Notes under the pieces: generated by a model
Databases searched by the model: none
What the model was told of the DNA's origin: nothing
What the model saw: only the letters and a program-made list of their open reading frames with translations
Program-made: the position numbers and the translations under genes
Shown here: positions 48,366 through 57,386 of the stretch, one piece after another
Layout: each line of letters opens with the position of its first letter
Position numbering within the stretch: position 1 is the first letter of the stretch
NCBI RefSeq assembly: GCF_003478445.1
Contig: NZ_QUET01000016.1
Coordinates: forward strand, 1-64,000
Direction: 5' to 3'
DNA length: 64,000 nt
DNA from: Roseburia sp. AM59-24XD
GTDB taxonomy: Bacteria; Bacillota; Clostridia; Lachnospirales; Lachnospiraceae

Positions 48366-48447
48366 TGCCGGTGGCCGGACTCGAACCGGCACGGTGTTAC
48401 CCGCATGATTTTGAGTCATGTGCGTCTGCCAATTCCGCCACACCGGC
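48366..48447 (-). tRNA. tRNA-Leu (anticodon CAA)
   Basis: 82 nt. Acceptor arms GCCGGTG and CACCGGC, D-arm GCGGAATTGGCAGACGC, anticodon stem CATGA / TCATG with loop CTCAAAA (anticodon CAA, reading UUG), a long class II variable arm, and T-arm GCCGGTTCGAGTCCGGC. CCA is not encoded. Confidence 0.95.
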
Positions 48448-48469
48448 GCTGCATGTCGCAACAAAAGAT

Positions 48470-48498
48470 ATGTTACCATTTTTCAGCTCAAATGTCAA
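48470..48498 (-). promoter_or_regulatory. Promoter of tRNA-Leu
   Basis: Minus-strand TTGACA (48498-48493), 17 bp, TAACAT (48475-48470), 23 bp before the tRNA. Confidence 0.8.
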
Positions 48499-48520
48499 CA
48501 ATTTTCCCTTTCCGGGAAAA

Positions 48521-48553
48521 CAAAAAGGAGATGCCAAAAACATCTCCTTGTAT
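48521..48553 (-). terminator. Terminator of cheY-like gene
   Basis: Stem AAGGAGATG / CATCTCCTT, loop 7 nt, followed on the minus strand by TTTTTGTTTT. It ends the response-regulator transcript upstream of the tRNA promoter. Confidence 0.85.
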
Positions 48554-48568
48554 GTATCTGCCGTCTGA

Positions 48569-48931
48569 TCAGCCAATAACCTTCTTCACTGCTTCCAGCA
48601 CACGATCTGCCTGAAATGGCTTTACGATGAAGTCCTTGGCACCATTCTGGATCGCCTCGATAACCATCGCCTGCTGCCCCATTGCGGAACACATGATAAC
48701 ATTGGCTCCAGCGTCTACTTCCTTAATCTTCTTCAGTGCCTGAATACCATCCATCTCCGGCATGGTAATATCAAGTGTCACAAGATCCGGCTTGAGCTCT
48801 GCATACTTCTGAACTGCCACTGCACCGTTCTCAGCCTCGCCGACTACGTTATATCCGCCCTTTGTCAAAATATCTTTTACCATCATTCTCATGAATGCAG
48901 CATCATCTACAATTAAAATATTATTGCCCAT
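48569..48931 (-). CDS. cheY: CheY-like single-domain response regulator
   Basis: 120 aa, one receiver domain: acidic pair Asp9/Asp10 (LIVDD), phospho-acceptor Asp54 in VTLDITMPEMDG, Ser in CSAMG and Lys in IVKPF. There is no output domain. In motile clostridia this form (MGNNILIVDDAAFMR) is the chemotaxis CheY that acts on the flagellar switch, but no other chemotaxis gene lies in the window, so its partner is unknown. It is monocistronic, with a perfect promoter and its own terminator. Confidence 0.88.
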   Translation of the reverse strand: MGNNILIVDDAAFMRMMVKDILTKGGYNVVGEAENGAVAVQKYAELKPDLVTLDITMPEMDGIQALKKIKEVDAGANVIMCSAMGQQAMVIEAIQNGAKDFIVKPFQADRVLEAVKKVIG

Positions 48932-48988
48932 ACTTTTTCTCCCTTATTTAAATTCTCTGGATATCTCTAATATGATCAACCTTCTGTA

Positions 48989-49017
48989 ATTATATCTTTT
49001 TTCGTGTAAATTGTCAA
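48989..49017 (-). promoter_or_regulatory. Perfect-consensus promoter of the cheY-like gene
   Basis: Minus-strand TTGACA (49017-49012), 17 bp, TATAAT (48994-48989), about 60 bp before the start codon. Both hexamers match consensus exactly, predicting strong constitutive expression. Confidence 0.88.
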
Positions 49018-49043
49018 TAAAGTCATTCACATAAAGCCTGTCT

Positions 49044-49496
49044 TTAGAAATATTTACGATTCCCCCACAGGTTGCTTTTCTTCAGATCAAGGAACTCGCT
49101 GTAAGCCTTCTCCAAGATCTGTTTCTCATTTGCAAACTTGAGCAAATGAACTGCTTCGTGATATTTATAAAATCCGGAATCCACGAAAAATTCCTCGCGT
49201 TGTGGTTTGCTGTGATAGCTCTCGCCCATCATCAAATACCAGTGTACATCCTTTACGACCGTGTCCTCCTGCGTATTAAAAGTATACTGGCTTTTCCCCA
49301 CATACTTGATAATACTGGCATCTGCGTCCGTCTCTTCTTTTACTTCCCGCAAAGCAGTTTCCTTGAACTCTTCGCCTTCCTCAACCGTGCCCTTGGGAAG
49401 CACCCATCCTTCATACCTGTTTTTGTAATTCTTGTACAATAGTAAGATCTTTCCCCGAAAGATCACCACACCGCCACAACTTGTTGCCTCAATCAT
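49044..49496 (-). CDS. Nudix hydrolase
   Basis: 150 aa. The Nudix box GTVEEGEEFKETALREVKEE fits GX5EX7REUXEEXGU. SCGGVVIFRGKILLLYKN at the start and the following LPKG are typical. The substrate is not predictable (nucleotide-linked moieties in general). GGGAGG lies 7 nt before ATG 49496; an earlier ATG at 49517 contains this RBS inside its codons. Confidence 0.88.
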   Translation of the reverse strand: MIEATSCGGVVIFRGKILLLYKNYKNRYEGWVLPKGTVEEGEEFKETALREVKEETDADASIIKYVGKSQYTFNTQEDTVVKDVHWYLMMGESYHSKPQREEFFVDSGFYKYHEAVHLLKFANEKQILEKAYSEFLDLKKSNLWGNRKYF

Positions 49497-49584
49497 TGCA
49501 ATCCCTCCCGGTGGCATACGTGCATTTGTTTCACTAAATTTAAGTATACCCTTTTTTGTTATTTATTGCAATGAAATTTAGAAA

Positions 49585-51114
49585 TCAATTTCCAAGATAT
49601 TCCTCAAGCATCTTCGCTGCGATCGGCACCGCATACTGACTCCCCGTTCCGGCACCTTCCACGATCACACTGACCGCGATTTTGGGGTCTGCTGCCGGCG
49701 CAAAGCCCACAAACCATGCATGTGAGGTCCCCTCCGAATCAATCTCTGCCGTGCCTGTCTTACCTGCCACCGGATAGGGCAGATTCCTTAAAGCTGCTGC
49801 CGTACCGTCAGACACGACTGAACGCATCATCCTTGTCACCTGATTGGCTCTTTTCCTTGAAATGACCGTCCGCTTTTCCTGCGGCTCATATTTCTTGACC
49901 ACATGCCCGTCCACGCTCTCCGTGTGATCGACAAGATACGGAGTCATCATTACTCCGTCATTGGCGATCGTTGCGCTGATCAGGGCATTCTGTAATGGTG
50001 TGATCGTTGTTTTTCCCTGACCGATCGCCGTCTGTGCCGCCTCTGCCGTATCCGATTTCTCGTCGAGCACAAAACGGCTCCTGCTGCTGACAAACTTTAC
50101 ACCGAGCGAGCTGTTAAAACCAAATGCCTCACAGAGCTTGCGGTAGGATTTGCGGTTTAAACCCACACCGATATGTGCAAAAGAACCGTTGCAGGAATGC
50201 GCCAGTGAGCTTTTCAGATCGACCGTCCCATGGTGCTCCCCGTTGTAGCACCGGATCACATTGCCTCCAAACGTATCGCTTCCGCTGCATTCATACCGGT
50301 ACTTGTCAAATGACGGATTCTCTCTCATATATTCCATCGCCGTCAGGATCTTAAACGTCGATCCCGGCGGATACAGCCCCTGCGTCGCGCGGTTTAAAAG
50401 TGCTGAGTTGCCAGCCTCATCTGCCACCAGCGAATCCCACTCGGAACGCACCGTATTCGGATCATAATCCGGCTTGGATACCATTGCCAGGACCTTTCCG
50501 GTGGACGGCTCGATTGCCACAACAGCGCCCTTCTGGTTTCCAAGTGCATCATATGCGATCTGCTGCAGCTTCGCATTTAACGTTGTTACAACTATATCGC
50601 CCTGATTTTTCTGTCCCTGCAGCTGATTGGAGAGCTGCTTTAACGGATTGACATGTGAGGTCAGAAGCGGAAAGCTCTGTTCCAGTTCTATACCGGTCTT
50701 ACTGTTCCACACACGTCCCACAACATGGCAGAAAACGTTCTTATATGGATAAACTCTTGTCTCATTTCCCTTCTGATCCGTCTCGGTCGTAGCAAGCACC
50801 CTGCCGTCCGACGACACGATATCTCCGCGGACAATCCGCTCTGCCAGAAGCTCCTGCCTCTTGTTGGCGGGATTGTTGATGATTTCCTGACTATCCTGCA
50901 CCATAAACTTCACAAGATATCCGATCATCCCCAGAAAGACAATAACAACGCAGTACGCTACTGCGATCACCTGACGGTTTCCGCGCTTTCTATCTTTATC
51001 TGCGTTCCTGTCTCTGCGTTCTTTTCGCTCTGCGGCGCGTGGCTCCTTCCGCTTCGTACTCTTCCGTTTCCCATTCCTGCTCCGCTCTGCGCTTTCGTTT
51101 TCTTTTCTCCTCAA
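49585..51114 (-). CDS. Class B penicillin-binding protein (peptidoglycan transpeptidase)
   Basis: 509 aa. A Lys/Arg-rich cytoplasmic start, one membrane helix (about 49-70), then the transpeptidase domain with the active-site serine in GSTFKIL (SxxK), SCN (SxN) and GKTGTAE (KTG). It cross-links peptidoglycan in partnership with the SEDS protein encoded directly upstream. The TTG at 51114 has AGGAGG 9 nt upstream, which places the start inside the end of the upstream gene, so the two frames overlap by 119 bp. Confidence 0.9.
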   Translation of the reverse strand: MRRKENESAERSRNGKRKSTKRKEPRAAERKERRDRNADKDRKRGNRQVIAVAYCVVIVFLGMIGYLVKFMVQDSQEIINNPANKRQELLAERIVRGDIVSSDGRVLATTETDQKGNETRVYPYKNVFCHVVGRVWNSKTGIELEQSFPLLTSHVNPLKQLSNQLQGQKNQGDIVVTTLNAKLQQIAYDALGNQKGAVVAIEPSTGKVLAMVSKPDYDPNTVRSEWDSLVADEAGNSALLNRATQGLYPPGSTFKILTAMEYMRENPSFDKYRYECSGSDTFGGNVIRCYNGEHHGTVDLKSSLAHSCNGSFAHIGVGLNRKSYRKLCEAFGFNSSLGVKFVSSRSRFVLDEKSDTAEAAQTAIGQGKTTITPLQNALISATIANDGVMMTPYLVDHTESVDGHVVKKYEPQEKRTVISRKRANQVTRMMRSVVSDGTAAALRNLPYPVAGKTGTAEIDSEGTSHAWFVGFAPAADPKIAVSVIVEGAGTGSQYAVPIAAKMLEEYLGN

Positions 51115-52488
51115 TCTCTCCCGCCTCCTCTCTGTTTAATACATACATGCCCTGAATAATACTGAACAGCACGATCGTGCTGATAACCGAGCTTCCTCCG
51201 TAGCTTACTAACGGAAGCGTTACACCCGTGGACGGAATAAACTTCACCGCACCGCCCACAGTCAGAAACACCTGAAAAATAAACTCCACTGCCAGTCCCA
51301 GCGCCGTCAGCTATAAAACCGGCGTGACATTTTCAGGGCAATATTGACAAACATGACAAAGCAGCTGATCTCGACAAGCACAACGCAGATTGCGAAAAAC
51401 ACACCCAGCTCCTCGCCGATCGCTGAAATAATGAAATCACTGGACGCAACCGGGATCTTGTCCGGCATTCCCTCTCCAAGCCCCATGCCAAACCAGCCTC
51501 CTGTACCAAAGGCAAATAACGACTGTGCCACCTGATACCCCTGATTAGCGATCGTGCTCCATGGATCACGCCATGCGATCACACGATTCTGTACATGCGT
51601 AAAGAGATGATATGCCACCACTGCCGCCCCGGAGCCACACGCCAATCCCGCCAGAAGATAACTCAGCCGCTCCGTGGAAACATACAGGATCACCAGATAC
51701 GTGATGTAAAAGATCAGTGCCGCACCCAGATCCTTCTCCAATACAAGGATCAGCACATGCGCTGCCGCAACTGCCGTCACAAGCACAAGATCCTTAAATC
51801 TCTCTGCCTTTGCCAGAAATGCGGCTGCAAAAAAAACATAAATAATCTTTACAAACTCAGACGGCTGCAGTGCAAAGCTGCCGATCGACACCCAGTTCTT
51901 TGCACCGTACCTCTCTTCTCCGATCACAAAGACAAGTGCAAGAAGCCCCAGCCCTGCGATCGCATAAAACCAGCCAAATATATCAAAGTAGGAAAACTTT
52001 TCTATGATATACGGAATGAACAGCCCTGCCACACAGGTTGCCGCCGCAAAGATCATCTGCCGGATGGCGCTTTCTGTGTCCAGCCGCTCGATCATGACCA
52101 TGCCGACCATCAGCAGCATCAACATATTATTCAGAACGATCTTTGACATTCCTTCATATACATACGGATACGCTTTTCCCGCAAACACAAACAGAACAAC
52201 CTGCAACAGATACAGAATAATGATCTGCACATGCAGACTGTTTAAGAAAAGCACAAGTGAGCAGATAAAATGGATGGTAAACATCAGCTTTAACTGATGT
52301 CTGTATACTCTCTCCTTACGCTCCTTGTCCCTGCCTATAAATACCGTAAAACAATGCCAGGTATATACGGCAAAAAGGAAAATAATAATATATTTTGATA
52401 ATTCTACAACCACAGAATGCATGACTCCGATGGTATTGCTATTTCCAAGAAGCTCCTGCAGCTTTCTTGCCGCCTCCTGTTTATCCAT
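50996..52488 (-). CDS. SEDS-family glycosyltransferase FtsW/RodA/SpoVE (frame broken by one missing base)
   Basis: About ten to twelve membrane helices; signature GEERYGAKNWVSIGSFALQPSEFVKI and later FIISAIGEELG. Near 51310 an expected AGCCTGACG reads AGCTGACG, losing one C after MSRRFYS; restoring it continues as LTALGLAVEFIFQVF, PSTGVTLPLVSYGGSS and a Lys/Arg/Glu-rich tail to the stop at 50996 (about 497 aa in all). The first ~130 residues add extra helices before the classic SEDS core. It polymerises glycan strands; the matching PBP gene overlaps its 3' end. Confidence 0.9.
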
Positions 52489-52558
52489 ATTAATCGATAC
52501 CTTTCTGTCAACCGGCTGCCTGCCGGAATGACTCCGTCGCCCGGTTTGTTATCCATTA

Positions 52559-55057
52559 CTACTGGACCGGATCATAAAAATGTCCCTTCTGTCCCTCCGG
52601 AAATCTTCCCTTCAAAACGTCTGTCATCTCCTGCGGCGTCTCGATCGTAAAATCATACCGGAAACGCTTTATGCCGCACTTTCTGTACTGCTGCCGCTCC
52701 TCGTCAAGACAGAGAGGTTCTCCGTGATAAATGATATTATAACAATATTTACAGCAATTTAAAACCACAAAGGTACGCTTTTTGGCGTCCTGCATCCACA
52801 AAAGCTGCCCGCCGCCGTTTTTCTTCTGACATCCCTTCTGATGACGATGCACGCACTGCGCCGATACCATCAGCGGAATATATCCGTAAATAACCGCCTC
52901 AATATCTACAGATGTAGAAAGCTCCTGACATTCCTGTCCGGTCAGTTCCAGAGGCACGGTGCAGTGTTTGACACCCTGATCCTGCCACCAGCTCAACGCC
53001 TCGTTATTGGCGGTATAAAGATTGGCATCTGTAATAATCCTTTCCGCAGCGATCCCGGCTTCCTTCGTAAGAAACACAAATGATTCCATATTACGGATCA
53101 CATAACCGGTAAGCTCCGACATCCGGTAAATACTGTCTCCACGGCTTAGCTTCTGCTGTTCCGACCGGTACACTGCCTCCCTGAAAATAAGCGGCATCAT
53201 CAGGTACATGTTCTTTCCCGATGCTGCGCCCTTTCTGATCAGCCTGCGAAGTTCACTGTCATCCATCTGCTCCGTCCGCAGATAAATATCGTCCACACCC
53301 GGATCGTCGATTGCCTTCTGTGCCTGCCAGTCATATAATACCGACACGACGATTCGCTCCGGATCCTTACTGCCTGGCTGTCCTGCCACATGCTCCGGAT
53401 GCATCGGTTCAGCATACATCTCACTTTCCGGCTGCCCATTATTTATCTCTGTCAGAGGCTTTCCGATATGGCGGTCATATTCCGAAGCCTCTAACTTCTC
53501 TAACAGTCCTGCAAGCACCTCCCGCCGCAGGCGTTTCACCGCCCCGACCGGGATAAAAAGCTCGCCGGTAAGCTTCACCCGGCAATTGCTGCAGCGAAAA
53601 ACAGTACCGCCGGTCTGGCATAAAATACGCCGGATCGACTCCTCCTCTGCCGCACTTTTCTGTGCCTTCTGGCATATATCGCCCTCAAGCAGAAAGGAAG
53701 CTTCTCTGTCCTCTCCCTGAAAAGCCGCACAAAGCTTCATCGTCTCTCCCTCTGCCGCCTCAAAGTGCATGGAAACAGTAAGCTTTGCATCCTCCGAAAG
53801 ATAGTGCTCCCTGATCTCTTCCAAAAGTCCGGCATCCTTTGTACGGTATACGCTGTCTCCTTTGCGGATACGGCTGCCCTTCAGATATCTCGTCTTTACA
53901 AGCTCTCCCTTACGGCGTCCTTCTCCAATCGTATACTCATAGGATGTGCGTTGCTTCCCGTCACGAAATTCCACAACATCCTGTGCATGAACATCGCGTT
54001 CCAGCCGGTATGTTGCAGTGTGCGGATCAACCGCCGTAACCGTACCTACCTGCACACCGCCATGATTTGGGCGCAGATCCGCGATCATATCTCCCTTGCC
54101 CTTCGGAACCGCATACGGCACGCCGCTTCTTCCCTCCATATAACCGGAGGTGAAACCCTGACGGTTGTATAATTCCGCCAGCTTCCGTACATCCTCCTGC
54201 CACTCCGATTGATGACATGCCAGATATTGTTCATAATCCGTTCTGCCAAGCTTATCATACAAATCAACATATTTGCGGTACATCGCTGTGGTCAGCGCCA
54301 CATACTCCGGGCGCTTCATACGCCCCTCCAGTTTCAGCGAATCCACACCAATCTCCATCAGGTCGCCAATATGTTCAAGACTGCAGTGCTCTCTCGGACT
54401 TAATAAATACCCCGCTCCCCTGCCATCTTCGCACTGATAGAGCTGCCGGCACGGCTGTGCACATCGTCCTCTGTTGCCGCTTCTTCCTCCCAGCATACTG
54501 CTAAACAGGCATTGTCCGGAATAACAGTAGCACAATGCTCCATGCACAAAGATCTCAAGCTCCAGCCCCGTCTCCCGGCGCATATCGGCAAGCTCCGGAA
54601 GGGACAGCTCTCTTGCCGGCACGATCCTTGTCACGCCGTACGGTCTTAATACACTTGCACTCTCGCCCATTGTCAACGTCATCTGCGTGCTGGCATGAAG
54701 ATCAAGCCCCGGAAAATGTCTGTGAAGAAAGCGCATCACGCCGACGTCCTGCACTATCGCCGCATCCAGTCCTTCCAGATAATACGGCGCAATATAATCG
54801 TATAAGGAGTCTGCAAGCTCCTCCGGTTTTAGAAGCGTGTTCACGGTCATATAGACCTTTACTCCGTACCGATGGCAGTAGCGGATCACCTCCCGCATAT
54901 CGTCTCCCTGTGGGTTATCTGCATAGGCTCTCGCCCCAAACCGGCTCCCGCCAATATATATCGCATCACATCCGGCATTCACTGCAGCTCTCACGCTCTC
55001 GATCGAGCCTGCCGGCGATAAAATCTCGGGCTTTTTTCTCTGAATCTTGTCTGTCAT
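52559..55057 (-). CDS. U32-family peptidase/RNA-hydroxylation-type protein with DUF3656
   Basis: 832 aa. The N-terminal domain starts EILSPAGSIESVRAAVNAGCDAIYIGG and has the U32 signature ELEIFVHGALCYCYSGQCLFS and CAQPCR (likely Fe-S cysteines). A middle region (about 375-480) is DUF3656-like, and the C-terminal part ends with more cysteines (VVLNCCKYC). Members act in 23S rRNA hydroxylation (RlhA) or as collagenase-like peptidases; the Cys pattern fits the RNA-modifying type, but this is inference. zapA lies directly upstream, as in many Firmicutes. Confidence 0.88.
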   Translation of the reverse strand: MTDKIQRKKPEILSPAGSIESVRAAVNAGCDAIYIGGSRFGARAYADNPQGDDMREVIRYCHRYGVKVYMTVNTLLKPEELADSLYDYIAPYYLEGLDAAIVQDVGVMRFLHRHFPGLDLHASTQMTLTMGESASVLRPYGVTRIVPARELSLPELADMRRETGLELEIFVHGALCYCYSGQCLFSSMLGGRSGNRGRCAQPCRQLYQCEDGRGAGYLLSPREHCSLEHIGDLMEIGVDSLKLEGRMKRPEYVALTTAMYRKYVDLYDKLGRTDYEQYLACHQSEWQEDVRKLAELYNRQGFTSGYMEGRSGVPYAVPKGKGDMIADLRPNHGGVQVGTVTAVDPHTATYRLERDVHAQDVVEFRDGKQRTSYEYTIGEGRRKGELVKTRYLKGSRIRKGDSVYRTKDAGLLEEIREHYLSEDAKLTVSMHFEAAEGETMKLCAAFQGEDREASFLLEGDICQKAQKSAAEEESIRRILCQTGGTVFRCSNCRVKLTGELFIPVGAVKRLRREVLAGLLEKLEASEYDRHIGKPLTEINNGQPESEMYAEPMHPEHVAGQPGSKDPERIVVSVLYDWQAQKAIDDPGVDDIYLRTEQMDDSELRRLIRKGAASGKNMYLMMPLIFREAVYRSEQQKLSRGDSIYRMSELTGYVIRNMESFVFLTKEAGIAAERIITDANLYTANNEALSWWQDQGVKHCTVPLELTGQECQELSTSVDIEAVIYGYIPLMVSAQCVHRHQKGCQKKNGGGQLLWMQDAKKRTFVVLNCCKYCYNIIYHGEPLCLDEERQQYRKCGIKRFRYDFTIETPQEMTDVLKGRFPEGQKGHFYDPVQ

Positions 55058-55109
55058 TCTATCTGCTCTCCTGATCTTTGTTCACGAAGTCAAATCCTCT
55101 GCGGGCGCG

Positions 55110-55188
55110 GGATGGAACAAATGTATTGTTCCATCCTCCCTTTGCCTTCGCACGAATAATAAAGGGCAAAACCGGTGTTTTGCCCTTT
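55110..55188. repeat. Two palindromes, including a copy of the GGGCAAAAC terminator element
   Basis: Stem 55161-55172/55177-55188 (AAAGGGCAAAAC / GTTTTGCCCTTT, perfect 12 bp) is the same palindrome as at 1-140; on the minus strand it is followed by TTATTATT and serves as the zapA terminator. A second perfect 11-bp stem (GGATGGAACAA / TTGTTCCATCC, 55110-55120/55126-55136) follows. Confidence 0.85.
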
Positions 55189-55199
55189 ATCCTGTTCTT

Positions 55200-56159
55200 T
55201 TATTTTCTCTTACTCTGGGAACGTCTGGAACCGGAATTCTTTCGTCCCCTCGCACCATTCTGACTGTCCTGTGTGCCGTCCTCCTTCGGATCCGCCTCCA
55301 TCTCAAAGGACGCAATCGCAGGCTTTGCATTGTCCGTCTTGTCCACTGCTACAGGCTGTATTCCTGACATGATACTGTCATCCTTGGGCGTTACTGCTGC
55401 AGCCTGACTGACCGACTGTGTCCCGGAAGCCGTGAGGTGTGCTTCCGGCACCACCGTTTTCACCGGCTGGCTGCTCTGCGATATTGATGTGGCTCCTGTC
55501 TGCACCTGCTGCTGTGGTCTGACGACATTGGCTGCTGCCGGATATGCCTGCCGCTGCTGTGGCACCTCCGGTCTTGCCACCTGTGCTGCCGCTCTCCGCA
55601 GAAGCTCTTTATTCTTCTCTTCAACCTCTTTGGTCTTGCTTTCTAATTCCTTATCCTTGCGGGCGATATCCTGGGATTTCTGCTCTAATTCCTTTTCTTT
55701 CTGAGCGATATCCTGAGATTTCTTCTCCAACTCTTTCTCTTTGTTCAAAAGCTCCTGCGTCTTCTGATCCAGCTCCGCTTCGAGACGGATCGTTTTCTTT
55801 TCAAGCTCTGACGTCTTCGCCTGCGCCTGCTTTAACTGCTCCTTCACAGACTTTAATTCCTCATTGCGTGAGACGATCTCATGCTTCATGCGGAACATTT
55901 CCTGCTCGACCTCGCCCTGCTGCTGTCTGTTCTCGTCCGCCTGCTTCTGTGCCTTAAAATAATCATCGGACAGATTGATCGCGAGAAGAATATTCTTCAT
56001 ATCCATATCCAGGCGGTTATATGCCTCCTGCCGCTTAAACTCATCAAACTTCTCATTGATATGATTCGCGATATGCTGCAGATAATCACTGCTCTCGTAA
56101 CCGCATATCGTATACTGCTTCCCGTTGATGATCACCTGTACATCTGTTTTCTCGTTCAT
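55200..56159 (-). CDS. zapA: ZapA-like cell-division protein with long coiled-coil extension
   Basis: 319 aa; a normal ZapA is about 90-110. The N-terminal 90 residues are ZapA (VQVIINGKQYTICGYESSDYLQHIANHINEKF ... NILLAINLSDDYFK). Next comes a coiled coil of about 110 residues (repeats of QDIAQKEKELEQKS), then a low-complexity Gln/Ala/Val region and a basic tail RGRKNSGSRRSQSKRK. ZapA stabilises FtsZ bundles; the extension is unusual. ATG 56159 is preferred over an upstream start because AAGGTG is spaced well and the protein then starts MNEKTDVQV. Confidence 0.82.
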   Translation of the reverse strand: MNEKTDVQVIINGKQYTICGYESSDYLQHIANHINEKFDEFKRQEAYNRLDMDMKNILLAINLSDDYFKAQKQADENRQQQGEVEQEMFRMKHEIVSRNEELKSVKEQLKQAQAKTSELEKKTIRLEAELDQKTQELLNKEKELEKKSQDIAQKEKELEQKSQDIARKDKELESKTKEVEEKNKELLRRAAAQVARPEVPQQRQAYPAAANVVRPQQQVQTGATSISQSSQPVKTVVPEAHLTASGTQSVSQAAAVTPKDDSIMSGIQPVAVDKTDNAKPAIASFEMEADPKEDGTQDSQNGARGRKNSGSRRSQSKRK

Positions 56160-56228
56160 TCTCACCCGCACCTTCCTCTGCCATCTCTGTGACGGCATCC
56201 TTTGTATTAGAACCTCCCCTGCCTTTGC

Positions 56229-56858
56229 CTATGAAACAGGCTCTTCCTGTACCTCCGGCAATTGCAGTTCTTCCTGCTGTGCGGCTGCTTCCTGCTGCGC
56301 CTGCACCTGGGCATCCTCGTCTGTGACAAGCTCCGCCTTATTCTGGCTGATCACATCCAGATATCCCTGCAGCGCTGACTCCAATGCCCGCGCATTGCTG
56401 CTTGTGGTCTCCAATGCCGCAGCCAGTGTCTTCTCAGACATCTCTAACAGATCTCTTGTGTAGTAGATTGCACCATTGCCGATCTCCGCTGCCTGTGCTC
56501 TTGCATTGGCAACGATCTGCTCTGCCTGCTCATTGGCTTCCCGTACCGTGATCTCTGCCTGCTGGTAAGCCTCCTGCATGATCGCATGCTCCTCCACAAG
56601 AGCCTTGTACTGCTCCTGCGCATCTGAGAGAATCGCTGCCGCCTTCTGCTCTGCATTATCAAGGATCTCCTCTCTCTGTCGGAGAATCTTCTGATAGCGC
56701 TTAATCTCCTCCGGCACATCCCGGCGCAGATCATCCAGTAGATCGTAAAGCTCGTCCTTAGGAACTACCACCTTCGTTGAAGAAAGTCTCTGCATACGGC
56801 AACTTTCCACAAATTCAAAAATATCATCAATCTCCTGCTCAATTCTGCTTGACTGCAT
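56229..56858 (-). CDS. Acidic coiled-coil protein, DivIVA/V-ATPase subunit-H-like
   Basis: 209 aa, almost wholly helical with strong heptads (about 40-130: KRYQKILRQREEILDNAEQKAAAIL...) and a Gln/Glu-rich tail. Proteins of this shape are labelled DivIVA-like or ATPase subunit H-like in clostridia; no enzymatic motif is visible. GGAGAG lies before ATG 56858. It sits between coaD (40 bp) and zapA, in a cell-division neighbourhood, which hints at a septum role; function unproven. Confidence 0.7.
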   Translation of the reverse strand: MQSSRIEQEIDDIFEFVESCRMQRLSSTKVVVPKDELYDLLDDLRRDVPEEIKRYQKILRQREEILDNAEQKAAAILSDAQEQYKALVEEHAIMQEAYQQAEITVREANEQAEQIVANARAQAAEIGNGAIYYTRDLLEMSEKTLAAALETTSSNARALESALQGYLDVISQNKAELVTDEDAQVQAQQEAAAQQEELQLPEVQEEPVS

Positions 56859-56898
56859 ATCGTTCTCTCCTATCTGCAAATCTATGATTATGATAATG

Positions 56899-57384
56899 TT
56901 AATTTGATACTACTCCATGCTCCCTCATATAGCGAAGAACCGTCTCCGGTACATAACCGGAAATATCTGCCTGATATCTTAAAAGCTCTCTGACTGCACT
57001 GGAACTGATATAGGAATACTCCGGTGCAGATGCCAGAAATATGGTATCTGCCTGAACAGACAGTTTATGGTTCGCCTGTGCAAGCGGAAGCTCATACTCA
57101 AAATCTCCCGGCGTTCTCAGTCCCCGCACGATCGCATCTGCATGCTGCTCCTTCACAAAATCTACCAGAAGCCCCTCAAAAGAAGATACCTCAATATTAT
57201 CCTGATCCGCTGTAATCTCCCGCAGCATCGCCACCCTCTCCTCTTTGGAAAATAATGGCTGCTTTGCACTGTTGACTAAAACACCGACCACAAGCCGGTC
57301 AAACATCCGTGAAGCACGCCGGATCAGATCGACATGACCCGTTGTCACCGGATCAAAGCTTCCCGGAAATACTGCTGTACTCAT
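56899..57384 (-). CDS. coaD: Phosphopantetheine adenylyltransferase
   Basis: 161 aa, standard length. Nucleotidyltransferase motif PGSFDPVTTGH (TxGH), GLRTPGDFEYELPLAQAN and the ISSSAVR motif. It forms dephospho-CoA from ATP and 4'-phosphopantetheine; coaE at 44377 completes CoA. The start lies 2 bp after the rsmD stop. Confidence 0.97.
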   Translation of the reverse strand: MSTAVFPGSFDPVTTGHVDLIRRASRMFDRLVVGVLVNSAKQPLFSKEERVAMLREITADQDNIEVSSFEGLLVDFVKEQHADAIVRGLRTPGDFEYELPLAQANHKLSVQADTIFLASAPEYSYISSSAVRELLRYQADISGYVPETVLRYMREHGVVSN

Positions 57385-57386
57385 CG

